Shown one piece after another: positions 1 to 6,574 of a DNA stretch of 6,574 nucleotides (positions are counted from its first letter, which is position 1; the number at the start of each line of letters is the position of its first letter). The translations under genes and the position numbers were made by a program. This stretch comes from Jatrophihabitans sp. Lineage in GTDB: Bacteria > Actinomycetota > Actinomycetes > Mycobacteriales > Jatrophihabitantaceae. The notes beneath the pieces were generated by a model. It was given only the letters and a program-made list of their open reading frames with translations. It did not search any database and had not been told where the DNA came from. The stretch is from contig JAOPVG010000251.1 in assembly GCA_025966255.1 (NCBI GenBank), positions 1 through 6,574 on the forward strand, written 5' to 3'.

Positions 1-2109
1 GAGGGCTTCTGCGGTGGCGGCGCCGGGGGCAGCGGGGATCACGGTATCGGCAGCCAGACCGGCGGGTCCGGCGGTGGTGGTGGCGGCGCGGGCGGCAGTG
101 TGTACGACAACTCCGTCGTCTGGGACCACGTGATCACCCCCGCGGCCAACACCGGCGACGGAGCGGTGACGATCACCTTCGACGTGGCGCCGCCCGCGAG
201 CCTCAGCACCGACAGCGTGACGTTCGCGCCGCAGTTGGTCGGCTCGAGCAGCCCGCAGCAACTCATCACGATCACCGACACCGGCGACTACCCGATCATC
301 TTCGGCAGCATTGTCTTCGGCGGCACCGATCCGCAGGACTTCCTCACCAGCCGCGGCAGCTGCCTCGCCGAGCTGGACCCACAGCAGTCCTGCGCGCTCG
401 TCGTCGGATTCACGCCCACCGCCGCCGGCGCCCGCGCCGCGACGATCACAGTCAGCGACAACGAGGGCCAGGACATGCAGACCATCGCGCTGGCCGGGCT
501 CGGACAGGCGCCCTCGGCCGCGATCACGTTCAGCGCGACGAGCATCGACTTCGGCACCCAGACGCCCGGCGTTCGCAGTCCGTCGCGATTCGTCACGGTG
601 ACCAACACCGGCGGCCAGCCGCTCACCTTCAGTGGCCTGAGCGCCGACGGCGCGGCTCCCGGCGACTTCAGCGGCGACATCGGCACCTGCCTGCATCCGG
701 TCGACCCCGGCGCGTCCTGCCAGCTCGGCGCGAGCTTCGACCCCACCGCGTCCGGCACTCGGACGGCCACGCTCCACTTCTACGACAACGCCGTCGGCAG
801 CCCACAGGCCATCACGTTGACGGGGGTCGGCCAGCTCCCGGCCCGGGCCACGCTGAGCGCGAGCAGCATCGCGTTCGGCAGTCAGCCGGTGGGCGTGATC
901 AGCGCGCCGCACCTCGTCACGATCACGAACACCGGCGACCTGCCGTTCACCTTCACCGGCATCGCGGCGGCGGGCGCCGACCCGGGCGACTTCAGCGGGG
1001 TTTCGTCGTGCCCGCGGACGATGCCGGCCGGCTACTCGTGCACCTTCGGCGCGACGTTCACTCCGACGGCTGGCGGCACCCGTACGGCCAACCTGGTCGT
1101 GCTCGACAGCGTCGACGCCATCTCGCCGATCATCACCCTGACCGGTACCGGCCTCACCCGCCCCAGCGCCCCCACCATCGGCGCGGCGACGGCCGGCAAC
1201 GGCACCGCGACGGTGGCGTTCACCCCGCCGACCGTCACCGGCGGATCGCCGATCACCGGCTACAACGTCTTTGAAGGCACCGGGCCCGGGGGCGAGGCCA
1301 GGACTCCGGTGAACGCCGTGCCGCTGCCGGCCACGGCCCGCAGCTACTCGGTGCAGCGACTCACCAATACGCATCCGTACTACTTCACCGTCCAGGCGAT
1401 CAACGCGATCGGTTCGTCGATCTCGTCGAAGGAGGCGACCGCCACCCCCGCGGCACCGCTGGTTGTCAGCACTGCCAACCTGGCTGCGGGACACGCCGGC
1501 GCTCGGTACAGCACGACCTTGGTCGCGAGCGGGGGTCTGCACCCGTACCACTGGGCGCTCGTCTCGGGCAGCAAGCTGCCGAGCGGGCTCATCCTCACGT
1601 CGAGCGGTTCGATCACCGGCACACCGACCAAAGCGCAGACGGCGAGCTTTACGGCGCGGGTCACGGACGCCGCCCGGCCGACCCGGACGGCGACTCGGAG
1701 GTTCTCGCTGACCGTGCACACCGCGCTGAAGGCGGCCGACGTGAAGATCGCGATCAACCAGGTGGGCGCGTTTGTCACCGGGCACAACGGCAGCTTCCGG
1801 CTGACCGTGACCAACTCCGGCACCGCGGCCACGACGAGCACGACCACGGTGACCGTCCGACTGCCCAGCGGCCTGACCTACCAACGAGCGACCGGATCCG
1901 GCTGGACATGCGCGCGGTCGGGCTCGACGGTCAGCTGCAAGCATCGCAGCGCGGTTCGCACGCACGGCAGCGCCGCGATCACGCTCGTCACGCGAATCAG
2001 CGCCGCCGCCCGCCGGGTGGTGGTTACGACCGCGAGCGTGACGCCGACCGACCGCACGCCGACGAACAACATGACGTCCCGGCGCGTGACCATCGCGTCG
2101 CACGCCTAG
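1..2109 (+). CDS. Modular secreted/surface protein with ASH repeats, FN3, putative-Ig and DUF11 domains (5' partial)
   Basis: The frame is open from the first base to the TAG at 2107-2109, so the N-terminus lies outside the window; the GTG at 100 is internal. Of the 702 visible residues, 1-33 are Gly/Ser-rich and run into a short strand ending DGAVTITF, like the end of bacterial glycine-rich domains. Three tandem ASH/choice-of-anchor-D-like beta-sandwiches follow (about 67-169, 170-278, 279-385), then an FN3 domain (387-485), a putative-Ig domain with the LPSGL...GSITGTPT signature (486-576) and a DUF11-like domain (579-698). Each ASH repeat has a C-X9-C pair and the DUF11-like domain a C-X8-C pair, which suits disulfides outside the cell. 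These families are typical of exported adhesin-like or wall-associated proteins. No LPXTG motif or C-terminal membrane helix is present, so any anchoring must come from the missing N-terminus. Ligand and function are unknown. The domain calls are by eye and fairly secure; the cellular role is inference. Confidence 0.87.
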   Translation, partial: EGFCGGGAGGSGDHGIGSQTGGSGGGGGGAGGSVYDNSVVWDHVITPAANTGDGAVTITFDVAPPASLSTDSVTFAPQLVGSSSPQQLITITDTGDYPIIFGSIVFGGTDPQDFLTSRGSCLAELDPQQSCALVVGFTPTAAGARAATITVSDNEGQDMQTIALAGLGQAPSAAITFSATSIDFGTQTPGVRSPSRFVTVTNTGGQPLTFSGLSADGAAPGDFSGDIGTCLHPVDPGASCQLGASFDPTASGTRTATLHFYDNAVGSPQAITLTGVGQLPARATLSASSIAFGSQPVGVISAPHLVTITNTGDLPFTFTGIAAAGADPGDFSGVSSCPRTMPAGYSCTFGATFTPTAGGTRTANLVVLDSVDAISPIITLTGTGLTRPSAPTIGAATAGNGTATVAFTPPTVTGGSPITGYNVFEGTGPGGEARTPVNAVPLPATARSYSVQRLTNTHPYYFTVQAINAIGSSISSKEATATPAAPLVVSTANLAAGHAGARYSTTLVASGGLHPYHWALVSGSKLPSGLILTSSGSITGTPTKAQTASFTARVTDAARPTRTATRRFSLTVHTALKAADVKIAINQVGAFVTGHNGSFRLTVTNSGTAATTSTTTVTVRLPSGLTYQRATGSGWTCARSGSTVSCKHRSAVRTHGSAAITLVTRISAAARRVVVTTASVTPTDRTPTNNMTSRRVTIASHA
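199..1155 (+). repeat. Three tandem ASH / choice-of-anchor-D-like protein repeats
   Basis: Three consecutive units of about 103-109 codons (199-507, 508-834, 835-1155) share the same order of motifs: an S-x-x-x-F-G/A strand, a 'VTxTNTGxxPxTF' strand, a GDFSG-type turn, a C-X9-C pair, 'FxPTAxGxRxA' and a closing 'ITLTGxG'. Repeats 2 and 3 look closest to each other, and repeat 1 is more diverged (DPQDF instead of PGDFSG). DNA identity is only patchy, so these are old domain duplications rather than a recent tandem array. Confidence 0.8.
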
Positions 2110-2172
2110 CCCCCGAACTGGCCGCATCGGCCGGGTCGTCCCCGCGATCTGGCTGCCACCGCGACGTCCGAG

Positions 2173-2208
2173 GACCGGTCCGGTCAGCCCCCGCTGACCG
2201 GACCGGTC
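2173..2208. terminator. Bidirectional terminator hairpin between convergent genes
   Basis: A perfect inverted repeat has 16-bp arms at 2173-2188 and 2193-2208 and a 4-nt loop (CCCC on +, GGGG on -). It lies 64 nt after the stop of the + strand gene and contains the TGA stop (2184-2186) of the - strand regulator gene. Neither side has a U-tract, as is common for terminators of high-GC actinobacteria. The position at a convergent junction and the symmetry suggest it ends transcripts from both sides. The structure is seen directly; the function is inferred. Confidence 0.75.
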
Positions 2209-5168
2209 AGGCGATGGGCCAGCGCCGCCGCTTCGATCCGGCTCGGCACGCCGAGCTTGGCCAGCAGGTTCGACACATGGACGCTGACCGTCTTCGGACT
2301 GATGAACAGCTGACCGGCGATGCGGGCATTGGACAGGCCTTCGGCGACCAGCGACAGCACCTCGCGCTCGCGGATGGTCAGTCCGAAGCGGGCCAAGCCG
2401 TCGACGACCAGGATCGGATGGTCGCCCGGTTCGGGCTGGGAGAGATTCACCCGGGTACGCCGCGCGAGCGCGGCCACGTCGGACGCCAACGGCCGGGCAC
2501 CGAGCTCGTGGGCCAGCTCCGCAGCAGCACGCAGCGCCGGCTCGGCCTCGGCGCGCGCGGCGGTCGCGAATAGGTCGGTGGCGAGGCCCAGCAGCGAGTA
2601 CGCGAGCAGATACGGCTCACCGGCCGCACGAGCGGCCTCGACCGCCTCGGTCCACTCGGCGACGGCGGGACGGCCGGCCCGTCGGCCGCCTTCCGCAGCG
2701 GCCAACGCTCGGTAGGCGCGGTGGGGCGCCGTTGTCGCCGGCAGCGCGTCAGTGAGCACGTCCACGAGCTCGGCCAGCGGCGGCACGGCCTCGGGCTGGC
2801 GACGATCCCGCGCATGTTGAATCTGCTCGCCCGCGACCCGGGCCGCGAGCCACACCAGCGGCCAGAGGTAGCGGATGAACGGCGTGGTGCCGGCGTCGGC
2901 TGAGGCACCGTCGTACCGTTCGGGCAGGCAGGCGACCAGCCGGCGCTCCGCCGCGTCCAGATCGCCTCGGGCGCGGGCGACCTCGGCTTCGGTGAAGCTC
3001 AGGCCGGCGCCGAACTGCTCGTCGGCCGCGTCGCGTACGAGCGCCCGTGCCTCGGCGGCGAACGCCTCGGCGTCCTCGAACCGTCCACTCAACGCCGCTA
3101 GCTGCCCGCGGACCTCGAGCAGTGTCGCGGCGAAGACACCCTCGGGTTGACCGGCGAGCGCGTCGGAGGCCACCTGGTCGGCGTCATCCCAACGTCCGAG
3201 CCGGAACCACGGCTCGGCCAGGTTGCCCGCGAGGAACGCGCCGTACGTGCGGGCAACGCCGAGCTGCCCGGCGAGCGCAATGCCGTCAGCAGCCATGGTT
3301 GCTGCGTCCTCGTGACGCCCGAGCATCTCGAGGACATCGGACAGATTGGTGTAGGCGCGCAAGGCCGTGCCCGTGGAGTTCAGCGCGACGGCGAGGGCGA
3401 GGCCGGCCCGTAGCTCTGTCAGTCCCACATCCACGGAGCCCAGATACGTCAGGGCTACGCCGAGGGTCACGCGGGCCTCGGCTTCCTGCTCGCCGGCGCC
3501 GAGCGCATGGGCGCTCGCGACGACGCGGGTCGCCGCGTCGGCAGCCTGGGCCATGGTGCCCATCCGCATCAGCGCGGCGGCGAGCGATGCGAGTACGGAG
3601 ACGAAGGTGATGGACGGCGGTTCCTCGTCGAGCAACGCCAGCGCGCTCTGCGATGCCGCGATGCTCTCGGTGTCGCGGCCGAGGCCGCGAAAGCACAGCG
3701 CCTGTTGATCGAGTAGCAGCGCCCGACGGACTGGATCCTGTGTGGTCGCGGTCTCGGCGAGCGCCCGATCCAGCAACGAGACCGCGTGATCGACTGCGCC
3801 AGCGTGGAACGACGCGTCCGCGGTCAACCTGAGCAGCTCGACGATGTCGAGGCCGGTGACATCGTCGGCGTCGGCGACCTGCGGCCAGATCCGCAGAGCA
3901 CGCTCCAGGTGTCGCACTGCCTCAGCGGGAGCGTAGGCGGCGGAGGCGTGCGCCGCGGCGGACACCGAGGCGCGCAGTGCGCGGGGGAGGTCGAGGGCGA
4001 CGTACCAGTGGTGGGCCTGCGCGGCGAGCGCCGACGCCGGATCGCCGCCGAGCTCGGGTCGTTCGCCGAGCACCTTGCCGTACGCGGCGTGCACCCGCCC
4101 GCGCTCGCCGGGCAGCATGTCGTCATATACCGCCTCCCGGCCGAGGGAGTGCCGGAAGGCGTAGCCCGGCCCGGCCTCGTCCACGACCAACACCTGGTTC
4201 TCCACGGCCTCGCGGATCGCATCGAGCACGGCCTGCTCGTCGGGGCCGGCGACCGCGAGCAGCAGCCGGTGCGACACCGATCGGCCGGCCACCGCGGCGA
4301 CCTGCAGCACCTGCCGGGCTGCTGGGGAGAGACGATCAACACGGGTGAGCAGCACGTCGCGCAGCGACGGCGGCAGCCGCATCGCGTCGCCGCCGCCGTG
4401 CACCAGACCGAGGATCTCCTCCACCAGGAACGCGTTGCCCTCGGACCGCTCGAAGATCAGCTCCACCAGCCGGCGGGGGACACTCGAGCCCTGGATCGCG
4501 TCCAGCTGCGCGGCGACCTCGTCCGGTCCGAACCGGTGCAGTTCGATCCGGCGGACGGTACGTACCCGATCCCAGCTTGTGAGCAGCGGGCGCAGTGCGT
4601 GCCGCCGGTGGATCTCGTCGGAGCGGTAGGTCGTGACGATGAGCACTGGCGCGTCACGCAGGACCCGGACAAGGTAGGCCAGCAGATCGAGCGTGGACTG
4701 GTCGCCCCAGTGCAGGTCCTCGATGATCAGCACAAGTGGCTGCGCGCCGGCCAGCCGCTGGACGACCCCGAGGACGAGCTCGAGCAGCGCCGACGGCTGG
4801 CTCGGCGGCCCAGCCGGTTGATCTCCTGCGTCTGGATCGAGGTCGGGCAACAGCCGCGACAGCTCGCGCCGCGCCGGACCGAGCAACGTGCTCAGCGCCG
4901 CCGGGGGAGTCGAGCGGGCCAGCGTCCGCAACGCGTCGACCAGCGGGGCGAACGGCAACCCCTCCGCGCCGAGCTCCACGCACTGCCCGGACAGCACTCG
5001 CATGTCTTCGGCGGCCGCCCGCCGGGCCAGCTCGGTAACCAGACGGGACTTGCCCACGCCCGCTTCGCCGCCGATCACGACCGCGCCGGTCTCGCCGAGG
5101 CGCGCTCGCTCCAGCGCCGCGAGCAGCGCGGCCAACTCGTCTTCGCGCCCGATGAACAGCGGGCTCAC
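2184..5168 (-). CDS. LAL-type LuxR family transcriptional regulator (AAA/STAND ATPase, TPR-like region, GerE HTH)
   Basis: With GTG 5168 as start the protein has 994 residues, within the usual 850-1100 range of Large ATP-binding LuxR (LAL/MalT-like) regulators. It opens with FIGREDEL, the usual beginning of this ATPase module. Walker A is GGEAGVGKS at residues 33-41 (Lys40), Walker B is [10 protein letters not shown] at 145-154 (Asp151), and a TYRSDE sensor-like motif lies near 180-185. A winged-helix-like segment follows (about 225-325), then a long Ala/Leu-rich helical TPR-like region (about 370-900). A GerE-type HTH occupies about 930-987, with LTIREREVL and a recognition helix around [18 protein letters not shown]. 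In this family ATP and an inducer switch the protein to a DNA-binding activator; the inducer here is unknown. GTG 5168 is preferred because GGTGAG lies 7 nt upstream and homologues usually start just before this motif. Alternatives are GTG 5180 and ATG 5309, the latter adding 47 Arg-rich residues unlike the family. All key ATPase motifs are intact. Confidence 0.93.
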   Translation of the reverse strand: MSPLFIGREDELAALLAALERARLGETGAVVIGGEAGVGKSRLVTELARRAAAEDMRVLSGQCVELGAEGLPFAPLVDALRTLARSTPPAALSTLLGPARRELSRLLPDLDPDAGDQPAGPPSQPSALLELVLGVVQRLAGAQPLVLIIEDLHWGDQSTLDLLAYLVRVLRDAPVLIVTTYRSDEIHRRHALRPLLTSWDRVRTVRRIELHRFGPDEVAAQLDAIQGSSVPRRLVELIFERSEGNAFLVEEILGLVHGGGDAMRLPPSLRDVLLTRVDRLSPAARQVLQVAAVAGRSVSHRLLLAVAGPDEQAVLDAIREAVENQVLVVDEAGPGYAFRHSLGREAVYDDMLPGERGRVHAAYGKVLGERPELGGDPASALAAQAHHWYVALDLPRALRASVSAAAHASAAYAPAEAVRHLERALRIWPQVADADDVTGLDIVELLRLTADASFHAGAVDHAVSLLDRALAETATTQDPVRRALLLDQQALCFRGLGRDTESIAASQSALALLDEEPPSITFVSVLASLAAALMRMGTMAQAADAATRVVASAHALGAGEQEAEARVTLGVALTYLGSVDVGLTELRAGLALAVALNSTGTALRAYTNLSDVLEMLGRHEDAATMAADGIALAGQLGVARTYGAFLAGNLAEPWFRLGRWDDADQVASDALAGQPEGVFAATLLEVRGQLAALSGRFEDAEAFAAEARALVRDAADEQFGAGLSFTEAEVARARGDLDAAERRLVACLPERYDGASADAGTTPFIRYLWPLVWLAARVAGEQIQHARDRRQPEAVPPLAELVDVLTDALPATTAPHRAYRALAAAEGGRRAGRPAVAEWTEAVEAARAAGEPYLLAYSLLGLATDLFATAARAEAEPALRAAAELAHELGARPLASDVAALARRTRVNLSQPEPGDHPILVVDGLARFGLTIREREVLSLVAEGLSNARIAGQLFISPKTVSVHVSNLLAKLGVPSRIEAAALAHRLTGPVSGG

Positions 5169-5175
5169 GAGGACG

Positions 5176-5181
5176 CTCACC
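5176..5181 (-). promoter_or_regulatory. Probable ribosome binding site for the LAL regulator
   Basis: On the - strand GGTGAG is followed by 7 nt and then GTG at 5168-5166. GGTGA matches part of the anti-Shine-Dalgarno complement. The other candidate starts, GTG 5180 and ATG 5309, have only weak purine stretches upstream, so this site favours 5168. The match is short, so the call is tentative. Confidence 0.4.
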
Positions 5182-5228
5182 CGCGTTGTCTCGCTGACCG
5201 TCCCGCGCTGCGCTCGCCCACGGGCTAA

Positions 5229-5260
5229 GCGTGCCACCTGTGATCGCTCGGGTGGCACGC
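5229..5260. promoter_or_regulatory. Perfect 10-bp inverted repeat upstream of the LAL regulator (operator or leader stem-loop)
   Basis: The arms GCGTGCCACC (5229-5238) and GGTGGCACGC (5251-5260) are exact reverse complements around a 12-nt spacer. Their centres are 22 bp apart, about two helical turns, so two protein subunits could bind one face of the DNA. The repeat ends 60 nt upstream of the preferred GTG start at 5168. If transcribed, it would form a 10-bp stem in the mRNA leader. It may be an autoregulatory operator or an RNA structure, and the sequence does not decide between them. It would be coding if ATG 5309 were the true start. Confidence 0.5.
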
Positions 5261-5362
5261 GGACAGTGCTACTGCCAGTTTCGGGAAGCACGAGTCCCCG
5301 GGCGTGCATCAGCTCGTCGCCCGGACCACTGCCGCGGAACGCCTTCGCTCGGTGGGCACGGA

Positions 5363-5388
5363 GCCGTCGTGCCGCATGCGGACGCGGC
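5363..5388. terminator. Bulged dyad downstream of the GH15-like gene (possible terminator or operator)
   Basis: A perfect 10-bp palindrome, CCGCATGCGG (5372-5381), extends outward through CGT/ACG (5368-5370 with 5382-5384) and GCCG/CGGC (5363-5366 with 5385-5388). Two single-base bulges, at 5367 and 5371, lie on the left arm. The gap between the halves is short, so as RNA it would be a 12-bp imperfect stem with almost no loop, which is not ideal for a hairpin. It lies about 104 nt past the stop of the upstream - strand gene. It could end that transcript, or serve as a protein-binding dyad for the regulator promoter. Confidence 0.3.
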
Positions 5389-5491
5389 GCTACTGCGGGT
5401 TACCGAGCTGCTGTGCCGCGGGGGTGATGCTCGTCGGGTGCGTGCACGGCTCCGGAGCGAACGTGTTTCTGGGCTTGGCGACGCCCGCTCG

Positions 5492-6574
5492 TCACCTCAC
5501 GTTCCCGTAGATCCATGGGGTGCTGGCTGGGGTGAGCTTGTATCGCAGGGTGATCGTGTCGTCTTCGCTCCATGCCGATGTGGTTGGGTTCTGCCGGACC
5601 AGCGCGATGGTGATCGGCACGATCGAGTTGTCGTTGGCCGCTCCGCTGGTCAGTGCGCTGCGTGGGATGACCATCTCGATCCGGCCGGTGGTGGTGTCCC
5701 ACTGCGGCGCGATCACCGAGGTGATGGACGAATCAGCGGTCCAGGCGCCACCGGAGACTTTGAAGCGGGCGTAGTTGGTGGAGTCGGACCACCGTCCGAC
5801 CATGTAGGCGGCCGGTCGCGGCAACGCCGTGCCGTACAGGGCCGTGCTCGAGGTCGGGGTCGACGCGTTGCCCGAGTAGTCGCCGGCGTAGACGCTTATC
5901 GCGAACTTCGGGGTGGTGTTGTACCCGGGCAGCGAACCGCTGGCGTTGTCCAGCCGCACGTAGATGTTGTTGGCATCGTTGGCGATGGCCACGTTCTTGA
6001 TGTCCGTGGTGGACACTCCGCTGGCCTCGTTGCCGAGCGGCGAGACGTAGTACGGGATCGAGTTCCACTGCGGCCAGTCGCCGGTCGTGCCGGCGTCGAC
6101 GGTCAGTCCGGCTTCGGCGCCGGCGTTGCTGATCGGCGCGTAGGTGCGGGTGTCGGCGTGGCCGGTGTAGGCCAACGCCGCCAGCACGTACCAGGCCCCG
6201 GTCACGGGCTCCACCATGGTGGAGATGATCGGCTTCTGGGTCACGTTCGACACGGCCTCGCCCGGTGGCATGTAGCCGACCGCGGTGCGACTGGCGTACC
6301 AGGTCAGCCGCGGCAGGGCGGCGGCGAGGTTGCCGGTGTAGGTGTAGTAGAGCGCGACGTACATGCTCATCTGCGGCCAGGACGGTTCGGCCGCGCCGGC
6401 TTCGTTGCCGGCCGGGCTGTACGGCGAGGTGTAGTAGAAGTTGTCGCCTTGGTAGCGGGCGATGCCGTAGGTGTCGTGGGTCAGCGTGATGGTGATCGTG
6501 TTGATGTGGCTGGCCGCCCGGCTCGAGGCGGGGTCGATCGCGCCGGAGACGACGCTCATGTCGGCGGAGGAGTC
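5492..6574 (-). CDS. Probable GH15-like glycoside hydrolase, C-terminal part, with CBM9/DOMON-like domain (5' partial)
   Basis: The frame is open to the end of the window (DSSAD precedes the Met at 6559), so the start is missing; the stop is TGA at 5494-5492. The first 150 or so of 360 residues resemble the last helices of an (alpha/alpha)6 glucoamylase-like barrel: GIARYQGD (6466-6443), EPSWPQMSMYVALYYTYTGN, a WYASRTAVGYMPPGE helix/loop, then a helix with VTGAWYVLAAL. GH15 enzymes carry their catalytic base in the equivalent late loop; Glu at 6259-6257 (PPGEAV) or 6211-6209 (VEPVTG) could be it. From about 6106 a beta-rich domain begins with LTVDAG and DWPQW, then DIKNVAIANDANNIYVRLD (6004-5948). 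That pattern is typical of CBM9- or DOMON-like modules appended to secreted amylolytic or dextranolytic enzymes. Tyr, Trp, Asn and Thr are frequent and Cys is absent, fitting an exported enzyme. The hydrolase assignment is moderate, the substrate (alpha-glucan or related) is a guess, and the signal peptide would lie outside the window. Confidence 0.6.
   Translation of the reverse strand, partial: DSSADMSVVSGAIDPASSRAASHINTITITLTHDTYGIARYQGDNFYYTSPYSPAGNEAGAAEPSWPQMSMYVALYYTYTGNLAAALPRLTWYASRTAVGYMPPGEAVSNVTQKPIISTMVEPVTGAWYVLAALAYTGHADTRTYAPISNAGAEAGLTVDAGTTGDWPQWNSIPYYVSPLGNEASGVSTTDIKNVAIANDANNIYVRLDNASGSLPGYNTTPKFAISVYAGDYSGNASTPTSSTALYGTALPRPAAYMVGRWSDSTNYARFKVSGGAWTADSSITSVIAPQWDTTTGRIEMVIPRSALTSGAANDNSIVPITIALVRQNPTTSAWSEDDTITLRYKLTPASTPWIYGNVR

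Larger units (their letters stand above)
5169..5491. other. Intergenic/leader region between the GH15-like gene and the LAL regulator
   Basis: This stretch of 323 bp separates the TGA of the upstream - strand gene from the preferred start of the regulator. It holds the 10-bp inverted repeat (5229-5260), the bulged dyad (5363-5388), an 8-bp palindrome CGTGCACG at 5441-5448 and a weak GGGC/GCCC pairing near 5471-5486. I looked on the - strand for a TTGAC/TANNNT pair with normal spacing and found none. The length and the dyads suggest that the regulator has its own promoter rather than relying only on readthrough from the upstream gene. Short + strand reading frames here look like chance. Confidence 0.5.

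Noticed and set aside
1..99. Glycine-rich start as a PE-PGRS protein or a DNA repeat array
   Set aside because: Only 33 codons are visible, with no regular GGAGG-type period, and the following VYDNSVVW...DGAVTITF segment fits the end of a general glycine-rich domain better.
288..770. A 160-codon - strand frame inside the modular surface protein gene
   Set aside because: The opposite strand encodes clear ASH repeats with conserved motifs; this frame shows no domain and is a composition shadow.
199..1155. Recent DNA-level tandem duplication in the ASH region
   Set aside because: Similarity is at motif level in the protein; nucleotide identity between units is patchy, so the repeats are old.
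2120..2132. Small GGCC-GCATC-GGCC hairpin as a separate terminator of the + strand gene
   Set aside because: Only 4-bp arms, expected by chance in this GC-rich sequence; the 16-bp hairpin just downstream is a far better terminator.
1908..2573. A 221-codon + strand frame spanning the convergent junction
   Set aside because: It overlaps the end of the DUF11-like gene in another frame, crosses the terminator hairpin and continues antisense to the regulator. Its product is Arg/Gln/His-rich low-complexity sequence.
3786..5228. A 480-codon open frame on the + strand, antisense to the LAL regulator
   Set aside because: It lies opposite a gene with intact Walker A, Walker B and HTH motifs, and its translation is Arg/Gln/Gly-rich without recognisable domains. 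Long antisense frames are expected opposite high-GC genes.
5264..5291. GTGCT...AGCAC and CAGT...ACTG short inverted repeats as further operators
   Set aside because: Arms of only 4-5 bp are common by chance and show no symmetric extension.
5304..5510. A 68-codon + strand frame in the gap between the enzyme and regulator genes
   Set aside because: No ribosome binding site or recognisable product, and it runs into the 3' end of the enzyme gene on the other strand.

Overview
The window is high-GC DNA with strong G/C preference at third codon positions, GTG start candidates and a terminator hairpin without a U-tract. This looks actinobacterial (Actinomycetota in the broad sense). No rRNA, tRNA or lineage-specific marker is present, so genus and order cannot be assigned.

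Layout: three protein-coding genes fill almost the whole window, and two are cut by its edges. (1) Positions 1-2109, + strand: the C-terminal 702 residues of a large extracellular-type protein. It has the tail of a glycine-rich domain, three tandem ASH / choice-of-anchor-D-type beta-sandwich repeats, one fibronectin type III domain, one putative-Ig (He_PIG-like) domain and a DUF11-like domain. (2) Positions 2184-5168, - strand: a complete LAL-type regulator with an N-terminal AAA/STAND ATPase, a long helical TPR-like middle and a C-terminal LuxR/GerE helix-turn-helix. (3) Positions 5492-6574, - strand: the C-terminal 360 residues of a probable carbohydrate-active enzyme. It has the end of a GH15-like (alpha/alpha)6 domain followed by a beta-rich CBM9/DOMON-like domain.

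Non-coding parts: genes 1 and 2 converge at a perfect 16-bp inverted repeat with a 4-nt loop (2173-2208). It contains the stop codon of gene 2 and probably terminates transcription from both sides. The 323-bp stretch 5169-5491 between genes 3 and 2 holds a perfect 10-bp inverted repeat spaced by 12 nt (5229-5260), a likely operator or leader stem-loop for the regulator. It also holds a bulged dyad (5363-5388). No convincing sigma-70 promoter is visible there.

Together, a secreted modular surface-type protein and a probable polysaccharide-degrading enzyme flank a large ATP-dependent LuxR regulator. A carbohydrate-responsive regulator controlling the enzyme gene upstream of it is a reasonable guess, but it rests only on adjacency. 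I see no mobile element, CRISPR array, RNA gene or clearly new defence or biosynthetic system. The most notable signals are the two inverted repeats and the domain architectures.
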